The position numbers and the translations under genes are program-made. This document shows, one piece after another, positions 7,375 through 17,418 of a DNA stretch of 64,000 bases. Source of the stretch: Chitinophaga sp. LS1 (GTDB lineage Bacteria > Bacteroidota > Bacteroidia > Chitinophagales > Chitinophagaceae). Positions within the stretch are counted from its first letter, which is position 1; each line of letters begins with the position of its first letter. A model generated the notes under the pieces. The model was not told the origin of the DNA, ran no database searches, and worked only from the letters and a program-made list of their open reading frames with translations. The stretch lies in the NCBI RefSeq assembly GCF_034274695.1, contig NZ_CP128362.1, forward strand, positions 7,628,501 to 7,692,500. The letters run 5' to 3'.

Positions 7375-8752
7375 CTTGGTTGTTGTTTTGTTGTTTCCCT
7401 TTCAATTCTCCCAGGTACATGCTTCCCTTTTCTGTTGGATCATCTGGCAGTCCCTTCGCCTCTCTAACCTCATTCACTGTTACGGCAGGAGTAATATCCA
7501 CATCCGTTAAACCAGATATATCAACATTGCTTTTGATTGCCAGCTTGTATTTTGACAAATCCCACCCCATCCACTCTCCTGCAACTTTAAAAATAGTCGT
7601 CCATACATTATCCATTAGGTCCTGTTGAGCAGGTAGAATTACTGTTTTATTTATGTGCTCAATGATCTTGGTCAGAAAGCCGGATCCTTTCCCCATTGTG
7701 CTGGATGATTGAATACCAGCCAGCACCGCATCCCATTCATTGGCCAGGATAATCTTCTGAGTCCATTTATCGTCCGATTCAGAAAAACTACCATCCTTTG
7801 CTGTATCAAAAGTGTGTAAGTCAGACCCCTCTATCCCTTCCTCGCTGGCCACCACCATTACACGACCACGTTTACCATCACCAGTATGTGTCTGGATCGC
7901 CTTCTTCCCAATTCGGTCAGCTTCCTGCTGGCTGAGATTTCCCTTCAGGGCAAGCAATGCGCTTACCACCATATTGTTATCAAAATTGTCAAGGTTGTAC
8001 CTGGCCCCCTTGTATTCTAAAATCTGGTAAATCATACCGGCAATCGCTGAAGGGAGGCCATAATAGGAGAACCCTGAGACTGGGTTCTTATGCCAGATTA
8101 AGGTTCTTTGAACACCATTTTCGTCCTTAAACCAATTCTCTTTTTCAGACTGACGCGGATTGTATAGAGGGAGTTTTTTAGCCCGTTTGATTTCATCTGC
8201 TGTGAGATATCCTTTTTGGCGAAGAAACAATTTTGATTGAATAGCATAAGTGATGATATCATCATCGTCTGGTACGCCCAATCGCCATTCAAGAAAATTA
8301 TGAACGTATACGAAAAAGTACTTCTGTCCAGCAGAAGTAAATCGAACTAATTCAATCGGAACGTTGCCCCAGGTAAAGAAATCCTCAAAGTTCTTCTCTA
8401 CCAAAGTAGATGCTGGTTCGTTCTTCTTATTCATAGAAGCCAACCAATCATTTAATTCTGGTGGAAGCTCTTGTCCGTCCTTATCATAGAATCCAGCCCC
8501 CTTGCAAAACCTTTTCTTTGTAGTAATACACCGGTTGTGTGTAGCTGATAATAACCGGGCCTCCAACAGCTGGCTACCAAAATCATCTTTCTCGTTTAGG
8601 AATGGGATATACCGAGTACCGTTAACAAATGAGAATACCCTTCCTCCCTCAAAGGGAATGGGATTTTTTGCATCAATACGTACCTCATTGCTTACCTTAC
8701 TGGATTTTCTTGCAATCGGCCTTTCATTTGTATTCTTCTTTGGAACGGGCAT
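7346..8752 (-). CDS. Phage portal protein
   Basis: A 468-residue protein. An N-terminal wing begins FVNGTRYIPFLNEKDDFG. Central motifs include the conserved portal region LIWHKNPVSGFSYYGLPSA (about residues 220-240), FDNNMVVSALLALKG, and a C-terminal alpha-helical crown ending in a Gln/Asn-rich tail. The portal forms the DNA entry vertex of the capsid. It lies downstream of the capsid genes, which is not the usual order. Confidence 0.85.
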   Translation of the reverse strand: MPVPKKNTNERPIARKSSKVSNEVRIDAKNPIPFEGGRVFSFVNGTRYIPFLNEKDDFGSQLLEARLLSATHNRCITTKKRFCKGAGFYDKDGQELPPELNDWLASMNKKNEPASTLVEKNFEDFFTWGNVPIELVRFTSAGQKYFFVYVHNFLEWRLGVPDDDDIITYAIQSKLFLRQKGYLTADEIKRAKKLPLYNPRQSEKENWFKDENGVQRTLIWHKNPVSGFSYYGLPSAIAGMIYQILEYKGARYNLDNFDNNMVVSALLALKGNLSQQEADRIGKKAIQTHTGDGKRGRVMVVASEEGIEGSDLHTFDTAKDGSFSESDDKWTQKIILANEWDAVLAGIQSSSTMGKGSGFLTKIIEHINKTVILPAQQDLMDNVWTTIFKVAGEWMGWDLSKYKLAIKSNVDISGLTDVDITPAVTVNEVREAKGLPDDPTEKGSMYLGELKGKQQNNNQDVQTQPTNA

Positions 8753-8764
8753 GTCGGTTGATGA

Positions 8765-9055
8765 TTATTCTTGAGCAGATGGATTGATTACCTGGTCTTC
8801 TTCTTTTTTCACAGTCAAAGCCTCGACTACAGGCAAAAGCGGTTGCACCTTTTCTTTTAAAAGTTGATCCAGTGGAGGAAGCTCTTCAAAATGGCTTAAC
8901 AGGGTCGGATCCTGACTTTGCTGTGCAATAATTGCGAGGTCTAATAGATCATCGCGCTGTGAAAGCGGAAGTCCGCTGGTGCCAAAAGCGACAACAACGG
9001 ACTCAGACTGCTTTTTTAGTTTAATGGAAGGCATCTTCTTATTGTTTTTTGCCAT
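8765..9055 (-). CDS. Small phage protein, unknown function
   Basis: A 96-residue protein with a very basic N-terminus (MAKNNKKMPSIKLKKQ) and an acidic, Leu/Pro-rich remainder. No recognised domain. It lies between a virion gene and the portal gene and could be a minor head protein or chaperone. Confidence 0.55.
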   Translation of the reverse strand: MAKNNKKMPSIKLKKQSESVVVAFGTSGLPLSQRDDLLDLAIIAQQSQDPTLLSHFEELPPLDQLLKEKVQPLLPVVEALTVKKEEDQVINPSAQE

Positions 9056-9072
9056 ACTGAAAGGATTATAGA

Positions 9073-9642
9073 TTACATAAGGGCTTCAAGAGATGCCCAG
9101 GTGCCAGAATACTCACGCAGGTTACGGGAGTAATTACCTTTCAGGACAATATTGCCACCATTGAAGTCATCGAATACTTTACCAGAAGAACCGTCTGATC
9201 CATCCTGAGCGACAATGAACTTAGGAATGGATGCACCACCCACATATTTCTCTCCTGCAATGAAGATTTTCCCTGAGTTCAGGCGGATTGCGAGACCCAA
9301 ACCGCAGCAACAGCCAGCCGAATCAATTGCCTGCAGGAAGTTGGTCAGCAGGGTGCTGTTTTCTGGTAACTGGAAGTCAAATTCATGCTCATACTTGGTA
9401 GCACAACCATTCTTTGACTGTTTCCATTTCCACTCCGCCTGGTCCGGCTGGAAATTGACTAAATACATTTTCGCACCATCCTCCGCGGTAGCACCAGCTC
9501 GTAGCGCTATGGCGCTATAAGGAGCGCCTGCAGAGACCTGGGTGAAATTGAAGTCGGAGGGATCAAATATGGCGATATCTGAAATACCCCCTGTTACCCC
9601 GCCACATGGTCTTGTATATCCTTGTGCAACAAAACAAAGCAT
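9073..9642 (-). CDS. Phage virion protein, unknown (tail tube-like?)
   Basis: A 189-residue, beta-rich protein. The middle (KYEHEFDFQLP...TLLTNFLQAIDSAG) and the GKIFIAGEKYVGG segment recall tail-tube or head-decoration folds, but no family is certain. It contains a CCC run near residue 111, odd for a cytoplasmically assembled protein. It lies just downstream of the capsid gene, so it is likely a structural protein. Confidence 0.5.
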   Translation of the reverse strand: MLCFVAQGYTRPCGGVTGGISDIAIFDPSDFNFTQVSAGAPYSAIALRAGATAEDGAKMYLVNFQPDQAEWKWKQSKNGCATKYEHEFDFQLPENSTLLTNFLQAIDSAGCCCGLGLAIRLNSGKIFIAGEKYVGGASIPKFIVAQDGSDGSSGKVFDDFNGGNIVLKGNYSRNLREYSGTWASLEALM

Positions 9643-9686
9643 TGTTTAAATTTTGAGTGTGTTAGATAAAAACAATCAGCCCCCGA

Positions 9687-10709
9687 TTATGACCAGGAGC
9701 TAAGAGCGATGACAACAAATTCAGGAAGGGCTATCTGAGTGCCTGCTTTCAGGAAGAGACGATAATACCATTGCATTTCCTTTTTCTCATACCAAACCTC
9801 CAGCGCGGTTTTATCGTCTTCTCCCTCGCCATAGTTCTTGTCAGTGGCAAAGACGAAGTTTCCACGCAGTGTCAGGATAGCGGCATGGCCCAAAGAGCCT
9901 TTCAACTCTGAAATGATAGGCTTCCATATCTGTTCTACGAGAACTGGAATACCTTTGTATGAGAGTTGTTTGATGCCATTTGCCAGGTCAGTATATCCCT
10001 GAGCATCCGTACCGGTGATAATCAAGTAATCTTCGTATCCAGCTGCAATGTCTTTTGATACATAGAAAGCCTTTTGATTATCCGCAAACGCAGACATCAA
10101 TACAGGCTGCTTGTCATACAATCCCTTGATCAGGGTGTATGCAGCAGTAGCATTGGCGGTATAATCTGTACCGTCTGCGATTGCGATAGTTTGACCGGCA
10201 GGGATTACTCCTGCGGTGATATACTTTTTAATCCATTTGAAGATGCCATCAAATATGTTGGTACTCCACTGGGCATTGACACCGACAACGCGATCAACGT
10301 CACCGAAATAGGCGTTTGATGCTATGTCTACGTTTACTGCTCCTTGGAAGAATGGCAAAATCTTATTTCCGAAAAGCGGATCGTTTGCTCGGAAATCCTT
10401 AAGACAGCCGGTGTAGAATTCATTACGGCAAAACTGGGTTGCACCGTACACTTCTTCAACAGAGATCTGCCTGGTAGTAGCACCAACTACCTTTTTGTAG
10501 TTTATGTCACAGGATGCGTCTCTGCGCTGCAGGATATTTTGCACCCTGCGGATGTCGATAATTGGCCTTTTGCTGACCACATTATCCATGATTGAGAACT
10601 CGTTCAGTGTGCCCTGAAATGGGAATCCTGCCGGAACGATATCAGCAAAAGCTGGCTGAATGATCGATTCGAAGAATGCGAGCGAGTCTATTGAGAAAGT
10701 TTCAAACAT
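9687..10709 (-). CDS. Probable major capsid protein
   Basis: A 340-residue protein. It follows the ClpP-type protease/scaffold gene and a 125-residue gene, the position of the major capsid protein in HK97-like phages. The C-terminal region (AAILTLRGNFVFATDK, then QWYYRLFLKAGTQIALPEFVVIA) looks like the phage capsid P-domain end. The strict N-terminal delta domain is missing because scaffold and protease are on the upstream gene. No catalytic motifs. Called on context plus composition. Confidence 0.7.
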   Translation of the reverse strand: MFETFSIDSLAFFESIIQPAFADIVPAGFPFQGTLNEFSIMDNVVSKRPIIDIRRVQNILQRRDASCDINYKKVVGATTRQISVEEVYGATQFCRNEFYTGCLKDFRANDPLFGNKILPFFQGAVNVDIASNAYFGDVDRVVGVNAQWSTNIFDGIFKWIKKYITAGVIPAGQTIAIADGTDYTANATAAYTLIKGLYDKQPVLMSAFADNQKAFYVSKDIAAGYEDYLIITGTDAQGYTDLANGIKQLSYKGIPVLVEQIWKPIISELKGSLGHAAILTLRGNFVFATDKNYGEGEDDKTALEVWYEKKEMQWYYRLFLKAGTQIALPEFVVIALSSWS

Positions 10710-10744
10710 TTTATTTCAGGTTTTAGAATGGGCAGGTGAAAGAA

Positions 10745-11122
10745 TTACTTTTTGTCCCAGCCAGCGAGATCACCCGCAGCCTGGATATGGAAGGCGCTCC
10801 CATCTGCATGGAAGTCCTTGTTTGTAATGACAGTTGCCGTGATATTGAGCGGCTTACTGAGATTGAGCGTAGAGACATCAATTGTTTTTGCACCACCAGA
10901 TCCGGTGGTGGTAATCGTATCACGCTTCTCGTTACCGAATTGATCATGCACTTTGATATGCACTTTTTTCAGTCCATCACCAGAGCCATAGGTGGAGCCA
11001 TCTTGTACAGCAACAGTCTTTGCAGAGGCATCAAACGTGTATGAAACCTTTGGCAGGAAACTGGCGATGCTGCAATTGTTCTGGCACATCCCGACCAGGT
11101 TGGAATTGTCGATTGCTTGCAT
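10745..11122 (-). CDS. Small structural protein (capsid decoration-like)
   Basis: A 125-residue beta-rich protein (FLPKVSYTFDASAKTVAVQDGS region) between the protease and capsid genes. Small beta proteins in this slot are often head-decoration or stabilisation proteins; that role is inferred from context. No motif is recognised. Confidence 0.5.
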   Translation of the reverse strand: MQAIDNSNLVGMCQNNCSIASFLPKVSYTFDASAKTVAVQDGSTYGSGDGLKKVHIKVHDQFGNEKRDTITTTGSGGAKTIDVSTLNLSKPLNITATVITNKDFHADGSAFHIQAAGDLAGWDKK

Positions 11123-11164
11123 TTTATTTACTTATTGAAGAGTGAAAGAATGTAGGGTTGAGTA

Positions 11165-12271
11165 TTAGGATTTTTTGAAACCGCCAATTGGTTTCACATC
11201 GCCATTACCGCCAGTACCACTATTTTCATTTGTTGGCTTACCCTTGACGTCAGCTAGCTCTGTCCTCAGAGATGTATTTTCTGTTTTCAGGTTGGTTACT
11301 TCAGTCGTAAGATTGGTGATCTTGTCACCGTATTCCTTCGTCAGGGCACTCTGCACCGTATTCTGCACACTGGTTACCTGTGCTGAGATATGGTTTTCAA
11401 TTTCTGTAGACATGTCTTCCAGCGGCTTTGTAAGAGCTTCTACAATTTGGTTTACAATGTCAGCCGGCTTGGCATTTTCATCCGGCTTAAGACCTTTTAA
11501 GCCATTGAGAAAGTTTTCGAAGAACCTTTTCATATCGTTATTTTGGTTTAGAATGAATTGTTGAAGAGTGTTAGTGGGATCAATTGCTGGTGGCTGTTTT
11601 ACGGCAGAGTTGTATGCCGCGAGGACATCCTTATTAGCGTAATCCCATGTATCAGCGGAGAGCAGATTAGTGAAGGAAACTTCCTCGGAGACTTGTTTGA
11701 TGAAACCCTTCTCTTTTGCTTCTGGTCCCAGCATCCAGGTTTCAGCATTCATCATATTTGTGATTTCTTCAGCACTGAGGCCTGTCGATTTTGCATAGAA
11801 ATCACGAATCGCATTGTTAAACTGACGCAGAATTGTAGCCTGTCTTTCCACCTCATTTACATCACCGTATGCCAAACCAGAGGCATTATGGATCATAAAC
11901 CAGCTATTGGCAGACATTTCCGGAGAATCTCCTGCCATGAGGATGTATGTAGCGGCACTTGCCACAATGCCACGGCCAAAGGTGTTCACCTTCTTACCTC
12001 GTTTTTTTTCGTCCTGTAGGTAATCGTGCATCGCCATGGCATCTGTAATCATGCCACCAGGAGAGTTGATGAAGATGTTGTAAACAGCAGCATTTGACTT
12101 CTGTAAGTCCTCCCTGAATGACTTGAAGGATACAGAGGTATCGTCACCAAACCAGTCGCGGTAAATCTGCTGGGTTTCCGCATCGACTATGGCCCCGTCG
12201 ATGAATATATCTACCGAACCTGAAGAGGCATTTTGCAACCGGAAATTGAAAACTTGTACAGGACGCTTCAT
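11165..12271 (-). CDS. ClpP-type prohead protease fused to scaffold
   Basis: A 368-residue protein. Residues 1-215 are an S14/ClpP-like serine protease: NSPGG (69-73), nucleophile Ser105 in GIVASAATYI and His128 in MIHNAS. Residues 245-368 form a coiled-coil, Gln/Asn/Thr-rich tail ending in a Gly-rich segment, as expected of a scaffold. An internal Met (MKRFFENFLNGLKG, about residue 246) could start a separate scaffold, as in lambda C/Nu3. A late-type promoter lies directly upstream (12277-12322). Confidence 0.85.
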   Translation of the reverse strand: MKRPVQVFNFRLQNASSGSVDIFIDGAIVDAETQQIYRDWFGDDTSVSFKSFREDLQKSNAAVYNIFINSPGGMITDAMAMHDYLQDEKKRGKKVNTFGRGIVASAATYILMAGDSPEMSANSWFMIHNASGLAYGDVNEVERQATILRQFNNAIRDFYAKSTGLSAEEITNMMNAETWMLGPEAKEKGFIKQVSEEVSFTNLLSADTWDYANKDVLAAYNSAVKQPPAIDPTNTLQQFILNQNNDMKRFFENFLNGLKGLKPDENAKPADIVNQIVEALTKPLEDMSTEIENHISAQVTSVQNTVQSALTKEYGDKITNLTTEVTNLKTENTSLRTELADVKGKPTNENSGTGGNGDVKPIGGFKKS

Positions 12272-12276
12272 GAAAA

Positions 12277-12322
12277 CAAAGGTCCGTTTGTAAAGAGTTT
12301 TAAATACTCTTTTAGAGTATTT
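12277..12322 (-). promoter_or_regulatory. Phage late-type promoter for head genes
   Basis: On the minus strand: ACTCT box, 20 bp, second ACTCTTT box, then GACCTTTG (12284-12277), just before the protease ATG. The outer box lies in the inverted repeat AAATACTCT/AGAGTATTT (12302-12322). The two other copies (25380, 27290) have the same 20-bp box spacing. This copy has two extra bases before the -7 element, which departs from TAnnTTTG by one base. Confidence 0.6.
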
Positions 12323-12344
12323 CTATGGCAAAAAAAACCATAGA

Positions 12345-12563
12345 TTATTTAGCCGTATCGCATTTTGTACAACCATATCTAGCCTGGTCAGTGGTTATAC
12401 CAAGCTTATTTTTAATTTCTCCATAACTGTGGTTATTCTGCCGCAACAGGCAAATCTTAGCATTACGGATAGCATCCTCTCCAATCAGTTGAATAAATTG
12501 TTCCCAATTGGAGAGGGCTATTTCCTGGATTTTGCGGTCTAGTTCTGTCATTCTCTTACTCAT
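12345..12563 (-). CDS. Small HTH-containing phage protein
   Basis: A 72-residue protein whose ATG overlaps the tape measure stop by 4 bases. The C-terminal half (HSYGEIKNKLGITTDQARYG) fits a helix-turn-helix of the sigma-region-4 / terminase-small-like type, followed by a CTKC pair. It ends 23 bases before the inverted repeat of the late-type promoter. It might bind DNA there, but that is inference. Confidence 0.6.
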   Translation of the reverse strand: MSKRMTELDRKIQEIALSNWEQFIQLIGEDAIRNAKICLLRQNNHSYGEIKNKLGITTDQARYGCTKCDTAK

Positions 12564-15500
12564 AGTGTACCTATTTGGGATTGTTTAACGGCCTTCTTTT
12601 GCGCATCTGTGACTGTTCTGGTTTCCTGAACCACCTGAATACGATCAATTCTGTTATTGACAGCCTGAATAGATTTAGTTTGCTCCATCAGGATCTCATA
12701 GTACTGTTCTGATTGTGCATTGCTGGTACTGATTGAAGTATTAGAAACTGAAGGTACGAATACTGGTGCCTGAAGGCTTTCTCCTAAACCACCACCAAAC
12801 TCAAACTTCTGAATAGCGGCACCAGGTGCAAAGGATACCCCACCGCCAAGGGAATTGAGAGCAGATGCTATCTGAGTATGATTACCAGAAATGGTATAAT
12901 CCCCAGTAGGTGCGTTCTTCGTCCGGATTACCGCCAATTCATTGGCTTCAGCTTCAAAAGTTCTTCCCTTATATGCGAATGGAGTACCGCCCCTGTTATG
13001 TGATTTACCCCCGAACCTTCCACCGCGTGTCGGGACGTCAGCAGATCCACCATACTCAAATTGGGTGTTATCAATTTCATTAACACGAATTGCATACCTA
13101 CCCAATGCAAGCAATGACTGTACTGCATACTGTGCAACGCCTGCAGCGCCAAATGTTACACCATTTAATACGTTAGCTGCCGCCGCTGCTGCGATATTAG
13201 CAAGCTCTGTTACCAATGCCAATCTCGCTTCTTTTTTCTTTACCTTTTTCAGTTCTTCTCCCGCCTGCTTATCGGCCTGCTTTTTCTTTTCAGCATACTC
13301 CTTATCAAGCCTTTCTTCCTCTGCCTTGCTTTGTGCACGAGCTTTAGCTTGCTCAAGCTCGGTATCAAGGCGCTCCTGCATATCCTTCTGGCTCTGCTTA
13401 ATACGGTTTTCTTCTGCATTGAAGTAGTTGTTCATTGCCGTCTCGGCCAGGCTATAAGCACCTGATAAACCTTGATATATAGTAGCGGTCAATTCATCAG
13501 ATGCACCAGAAAATTTTTGAATAAGGCTTTTTAAGGTATCCGGAAGAGACAAAAGGGTGGTTTTTTGATTTTCGAGTGTTGCCTTTTGTAATGCTTGTTG
13601 TTTCTCATATAACTGGGTAACAAACGTGTTGTACTCCTGTTCGGTTATTTCTTTACTCTGTAATTGCTGCTTGTATTTAGGAAGCAGCTTTTCCATATTA
13701 CTCACTTCTAAGGCGAGTACACCAACATCCTCCGTCTTATTGAGCTTTTCAGTTAAGTTCTGCTTAACTACAGTAGTATTCTTGCTTTGTGCGATAGCCA
13801 GTTTCTGCTTTTCTATATTAGCCTTATATGCCGCAATTTCCGCTTCTCCTTGCTTTTTAATGTCCTCTATAGACGCCTTTCCCAAAGCCAATTGATCTTT
13901 CTGAACATTTTGATTAACAGTTGAGATAGAATCAGCCCTCTCTTCAGCATTTTTCTTCGATTGGATATGGAGTGAATTTTCCAACTGATCCATGGATGCA
14001 TTAAAAGCTGTTTGAGCATTCAAAATTGCTGTATCAGAATCCAGTTTAGCCTGGGCAAGTTCTGTTGGAGTGGCGATGGGATTATTTTGTACTGCCTGCA
14101 GTTTGGATTCAGCCTCCTTTTTCGCATGTTCAAATTGATCTTTCAGACGCTCTTCGCCAAGTTTGAAGAGCTTTTCATTAGTTTCTCTCTCATTATCCAC
14201 CTTCTCTGATTTCAAGTCAGATATGAGCTTCCTTTCAGCAGCATTTGCCCCTTTTATAAGAGCAAGTTTAGCATCGATATACTTTTGATTGATTTCGAGG
14301 ATATTCTTCAGATATTCTTCCTCTGATTGTTTACCCTGGGTAAACTTCAGCTTTTGAGCGGACAATTCTTCGTCTCTGTTGGCATCTTGATCTCTCAGTA
14401 CGTCACGCTGATTGCCGGTAAGGCGTGAACCCTTGTCTTTATTTTTTTTATCCTTCCCTTCTGCATTCTGCAGCTCATCCTGTAGCTTTGTTCGTTGTGC
14501 TACTAAATCTTTTAGCTTTTGAGAACCTATTTCTGCTCTTTCTATCTCCTCATCCAAAGATTTTATCTCATCTTTTACAGTAGAAATAGTCCGTATTTTT
14601 GGGACGTTCGCAACAGCTGTATCTCCTTCTTTAACTGTTTGCGTTAACTTGCCGTATTGTGCTTTCACAAAAGCATTTGCCCGGCTAATTTCAAGATCTT
14701 TTGCGGCAAGTTGGTCCTGTACGCCCTGAATTGCGGCATCAATCGTAGATTTTCCAAACAAAGAGCCAACAAAAGCCCCAAATGGGACACTTCTTCTGCC
14801 TGTAGAAAGAAACTTCTGCTCTTCATCAGTAAGGTCATTCTTTCCCGTCTTACCTTCCTTCCTTTTCAACTCCAAATCGAAAAGGGTCTTCTCTAACCTG
14901 GTCCGATCTTCTATTGCCTTATTCGCTATTGCTTCCCCTGCCTGTAATTCTGCTTTTTCGCGAAGTGATTTTAAATACCCGTCTAAAATCTGTTTCCCTT
15001 CGGCCTGGGCTATGTTTTCCAAAGTCAGTCCTCTTAGGTATTCAGGAGCAATGGCTATTAGATCCTGCAAAGCCTTCTTACGGCTCCTTTCACTTATCGT
15101 GTGATCACCGATTACAGAGACAAGTAGTTTTGTTTTATTAACAGTGGCACCTATTTGATCCTGTACCTTATTGTGTATATCATTTAAAAGCCTGAGAGAT
15201 GCGGCATGAGCTAGCACTTTATCTGTAGTCCCGGATATTGCGCCTGCAAAAGCCGCCATTGTGCCCACAGCAAGGCCAGCTAATGTAAGTATTATGCCCA
15301 ATGGGGTGGCCAACAATGTACTATTTAAGAATTGCGCTGCTACCGTAGCCACTCGCATGGTTCCAGTCCAAAGCGCTAATGCTACAGCGTAGGCATTGGT
15401 AAAAATTGTAACAGCCCCCAATGCAATTCTACTGAGAACGATCTGCGTATTGACCAATAATAGATTTGCTTTAGCGAGGAATAATTCCTTATTCAGGATC

Positions 15501-17416
15501 GCCCATCCAGCAGTCCAAACGGTAGTTGCAATAATTACCCCAGGAATATTCCCTAATAGAAATGTGATAATCCCTGCAATTGCAGTTAAAAGAAGTTGAA
15601 CTGAACGGTTGCTTCCCAGTATTTCAAACTTTTTAGAAATTTTATCCAGGGTTGCGGCAAATGTATCATTCTTTTTAGCAAATGCATCTGCCAGCGCAGC
15701 CTGATCACCTAACGCCCTGGTCGCATCGGCCATACGTTTCTTCGCATATTCTGCATTACCTGCTATATCACCCAAAACACCGATAACCCTGGCACCTCTT
15801 AAATGGAAATCTGTTACTCCTTCAAAAAACTTTTCCATTTCGCCAGCATTTCCCTTAAGCTTAGCCGCAACCTCTACCAGCGCATCTATTGGACTATCAC
15901 GCAGTAACTTATTGAACTCTTCCAGGCTCTTACCCGTGAGGTCTGCATATTTCCTGGTATCAGTAAAAAGTTTGATTACTATTTGAGAGAGGGCAGTAGC
16001 AGATACCTCCTGTCGTTGGCCCAATTCTTCAAGCGCTGCACCCAAACCCAATACTTTATCGATCGTAATACCAGTAATACCCCTCACACCGGCTAGTCGT
16101 TCAGAGAAGCCTATCAAGAACCGCCCCGTTGCAACCCCTGAAGATGTTAGTTTGGCTATTGCGGCTCCTATATCACCGATATTTTTGGCAGTAACGTGCT
16201 TATCCTCACTATATACGTTAACTAACTTTACCAGGCTAGCTACCGCCTCATGAGGATCGCCCGCTTCATTTCCTAAGACTACGAATAACTGATCAAGAGC
16301 CTGAGTTACACCTACTATTTCATCCTTAGCCACACCTTTCTTTGCAACGATAGTGGCAATATCCACCAGACCTGCCAAAGAGGTACGGGTATCCAGTTTT
16401 TTTAGACTGTCTATGAGACCGTTAACTTCATCAGTGGTCCCTTTTGTGTAAATTTTTATTCTGGCGATGGAGTCGGAAAGCTCATAGTTTTGGTGGATGA
16501 GTTTCTGAGTGCCTGAAAGCAATGCCTGAAACCCAAAATAGCCAATAACAAACTGTGCAAGCTGGTTACGCATATCAGCAAATCCCTGGGCAATACCAGA
16601 AGTGATCTGGCTCCCTACCCCACCCATACCACGCATATCCTTCTCCAATTGAAGCACTTGGTGGTCAAGTTGAGACGCTTCTTGCCGGTTGGCAATCATT
16701 TTCTTTTCAATCGCATCCAGTCCACCCGTGCCAGCAAGCTTGACCTGGTTATATTCGTTTTTCAACTGGGCAAAGGAAGAGTTTAATTCGGTTAGACGGC
16801 TCTTTGCCTTTTGTATTTGCCCCCCTACAAGGTCACCAAGCCCCATTTGCTTAAATGCCTGTACAATACCAGTGGTATATTCGCCAACGAGTAATTTATC
16901 TTGCGAAAACTGGCGTCGGAAATTCTGTTCCGCAGCAGCTAATTGTTGCAATTTTTGAATGGCACTATCATATGTATAAAGCTGCCCATTAACACCAAGA
17001 GGATTACCAGTAGGAGTAGCCTTTACGACCTTGTACAATTCGGCATACTCTTTTCGCAACGCATTATAGCTACCGGCCGCCGCCTGGTTACTTGATTGCT
17101 GCTGCTTCTGTTGATTGATCTCTGCCTGCCGGGCAATTTGTAGTGCCTTGGATTCATTACGTTGATTGATAAGCTCTGTCCTTAGCTGGGCTTGTTTGGC
17201 TCTCGCTTCCTCATAAGCCGAACTAGCTTTTTTTAAAGCATCTGACTCCACACCTTGCGCCTGAGCCGCTTCCGTAGCTGCTTTAGATGCATTCCGTTTT
17301 GCCTTACCTACGTCGTTAAACTTGACAATCAGCGTATCAAGTTGCTTTGATACCTCATCATACCCAAGGGTACGCAGCTCATATATCTTTTGTACTTTAC
17401 CGAAAGTTGCAGCCAT
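12560..17416 (-). CDS. Tail tape measure protein
   Basis: A 1618-residue protein, the longest gene here. The N-terminal about 290 residues are coiled coil (Lys/Gln/Ala-rich heptads). About 300-600 holds the tape-measure core (QALLSGTQKLI, SLAGLVDIATIVAKKG, GITIDKVLGLGAALEELGQ). Hydrophobic segments follow at about 605-760, with another long coiled-coil region (about 940-1460) and an AAAAANVLNGVTFGAAG hydrophobic piece. It sets tail length and is ejected during infection. It starts 2 bases after the upstream tail gene. Confidence 0.92.
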   Translation of the reverse strand: MAATFGKVQKIYELRTLGYDEVSKQLDTLIVKFNDVGKAKRNASKAATEAAQAQGVESDALKKASSAYEEARAKQAQLRTELINQRNESKALQIARQAEINQQKQQQSSNQAAAGSYNALRKEYAELYKVVKATPTGNPLGVNGQLYTYDSAIQKLQQLAAAEQNFRRQFSQDKLLVGEYTTGIVQAFKQMGLGDLVGGQIQKAKSRLTELNSSFAQLKNEYNQVKLAGTGGLDAIEKKMIANRQEASQLDHQVLQLEKDMRGMGGVGSQITSGIAQGFADMRNQLAQFVIGYFGFQALLSGTQKLIHQNYELSDSIARIKIYTKGTTDEVNGLIDSLKKLDTRTSLAGLVDIATIVAKKGVAKDEIVGVTQALDQLFVVLGNEAGDPHEAVASLVKLVNVYSEDKHVTAKNIGDIGAAIAKLTSSGVATGRFLIGFSERLAGVRGITGITIDKVLGLGAALEELGQRQEVSATALSQIVIKLFTDTRKYADLTGKSLEEFNKLLRDSPIDALVEVAAKLKGNAGEMEKFFEGVTDFHLRGARVIGVLGDIAGNAEYAKKRMADATRALGDQAALADAFAKKNDTFAATLDKISKKFEILGSNRSVQLLLTAIAGIITFLLGNIPGVIIATTVWTAGWAILNKELFLAKANLLLVNTQIVLSRIALGAVTIFTNAYAVALALWTGTMRVATVAAQFLNSTLLATPLGIILTLAGLAVGTMAAFAGAISGTTDKVLAHAASLRLLNDIHNKVQDQIGATVNKTKLLVSVIGDHTISERSRKKALQDLIAIAPEYLRGLTLENIAQAEGKQILDGYLKSLREKAELQAGEAIANKAIEDRTRLEKTLFDLELKRKEGKTGKNDLTDEEQKFLSTGRRSVPFGAFVGSLFGKSTIDAAIQGVQDQLAAKDLEISRANAFVKAQYGKLTQTVKEGDTAVANVPKIRTISTVKDEIKSLDEEIERAEIGSQKLKDLVAQRTKLQDELQNAEGKDKKNKDKGSRLTGNQRDVLRDQDANRDEELSAQKLKFTQGKQSEEEYLKNILEINQKYIDAKLALIKGANAAERKLISDLKSEKVDNERETNEKLFKLGEERLKDQFEHAKKEAESKLQAVQNNPIATPTELAQAKLDSDTAILNAQTAFNASMDQLENSLHIQSKKNAEERADSISTVNQNVQKDQLALGKASIEDIKKQGEAEIAAYKANIEKQKLAIAQSKNTTVVKQNLTEKLNKTEDVGVLALEVSNMEKLLPKYKQQLQSKEITEQEYNTFVTQLYEKQQALQKATLENQKTTLLSLPDTLKSLIQKFSGASDELTATIYQGLSGAYSLAETAMNNYFNAEENRIKQSQKDMQERLDTELEQAKARAQSKAEEERLDKEYAEKKKQADKQAGEELKKVKKKEARLALVTELANIAAAAAANVLNGVTFGAAGVAQYAVQSLLALGRYAIRVNEIDNTQFEYGGSADVPTRGGRFGGKSHNRGGTPFAYKGRTFEAEANELAVIRTKNAPTGDYTISGNHTQIASALNSLGGGVSFAPGAAIQKFEFGGGLGESLQAPVFVPSVSNTSISTSNAQSEQYYEILMEQTKSIQAVNNRIDRIQVVQETRTVTDAQKKAVKQSQIGTL

Positions 17417-17418
17417 AA

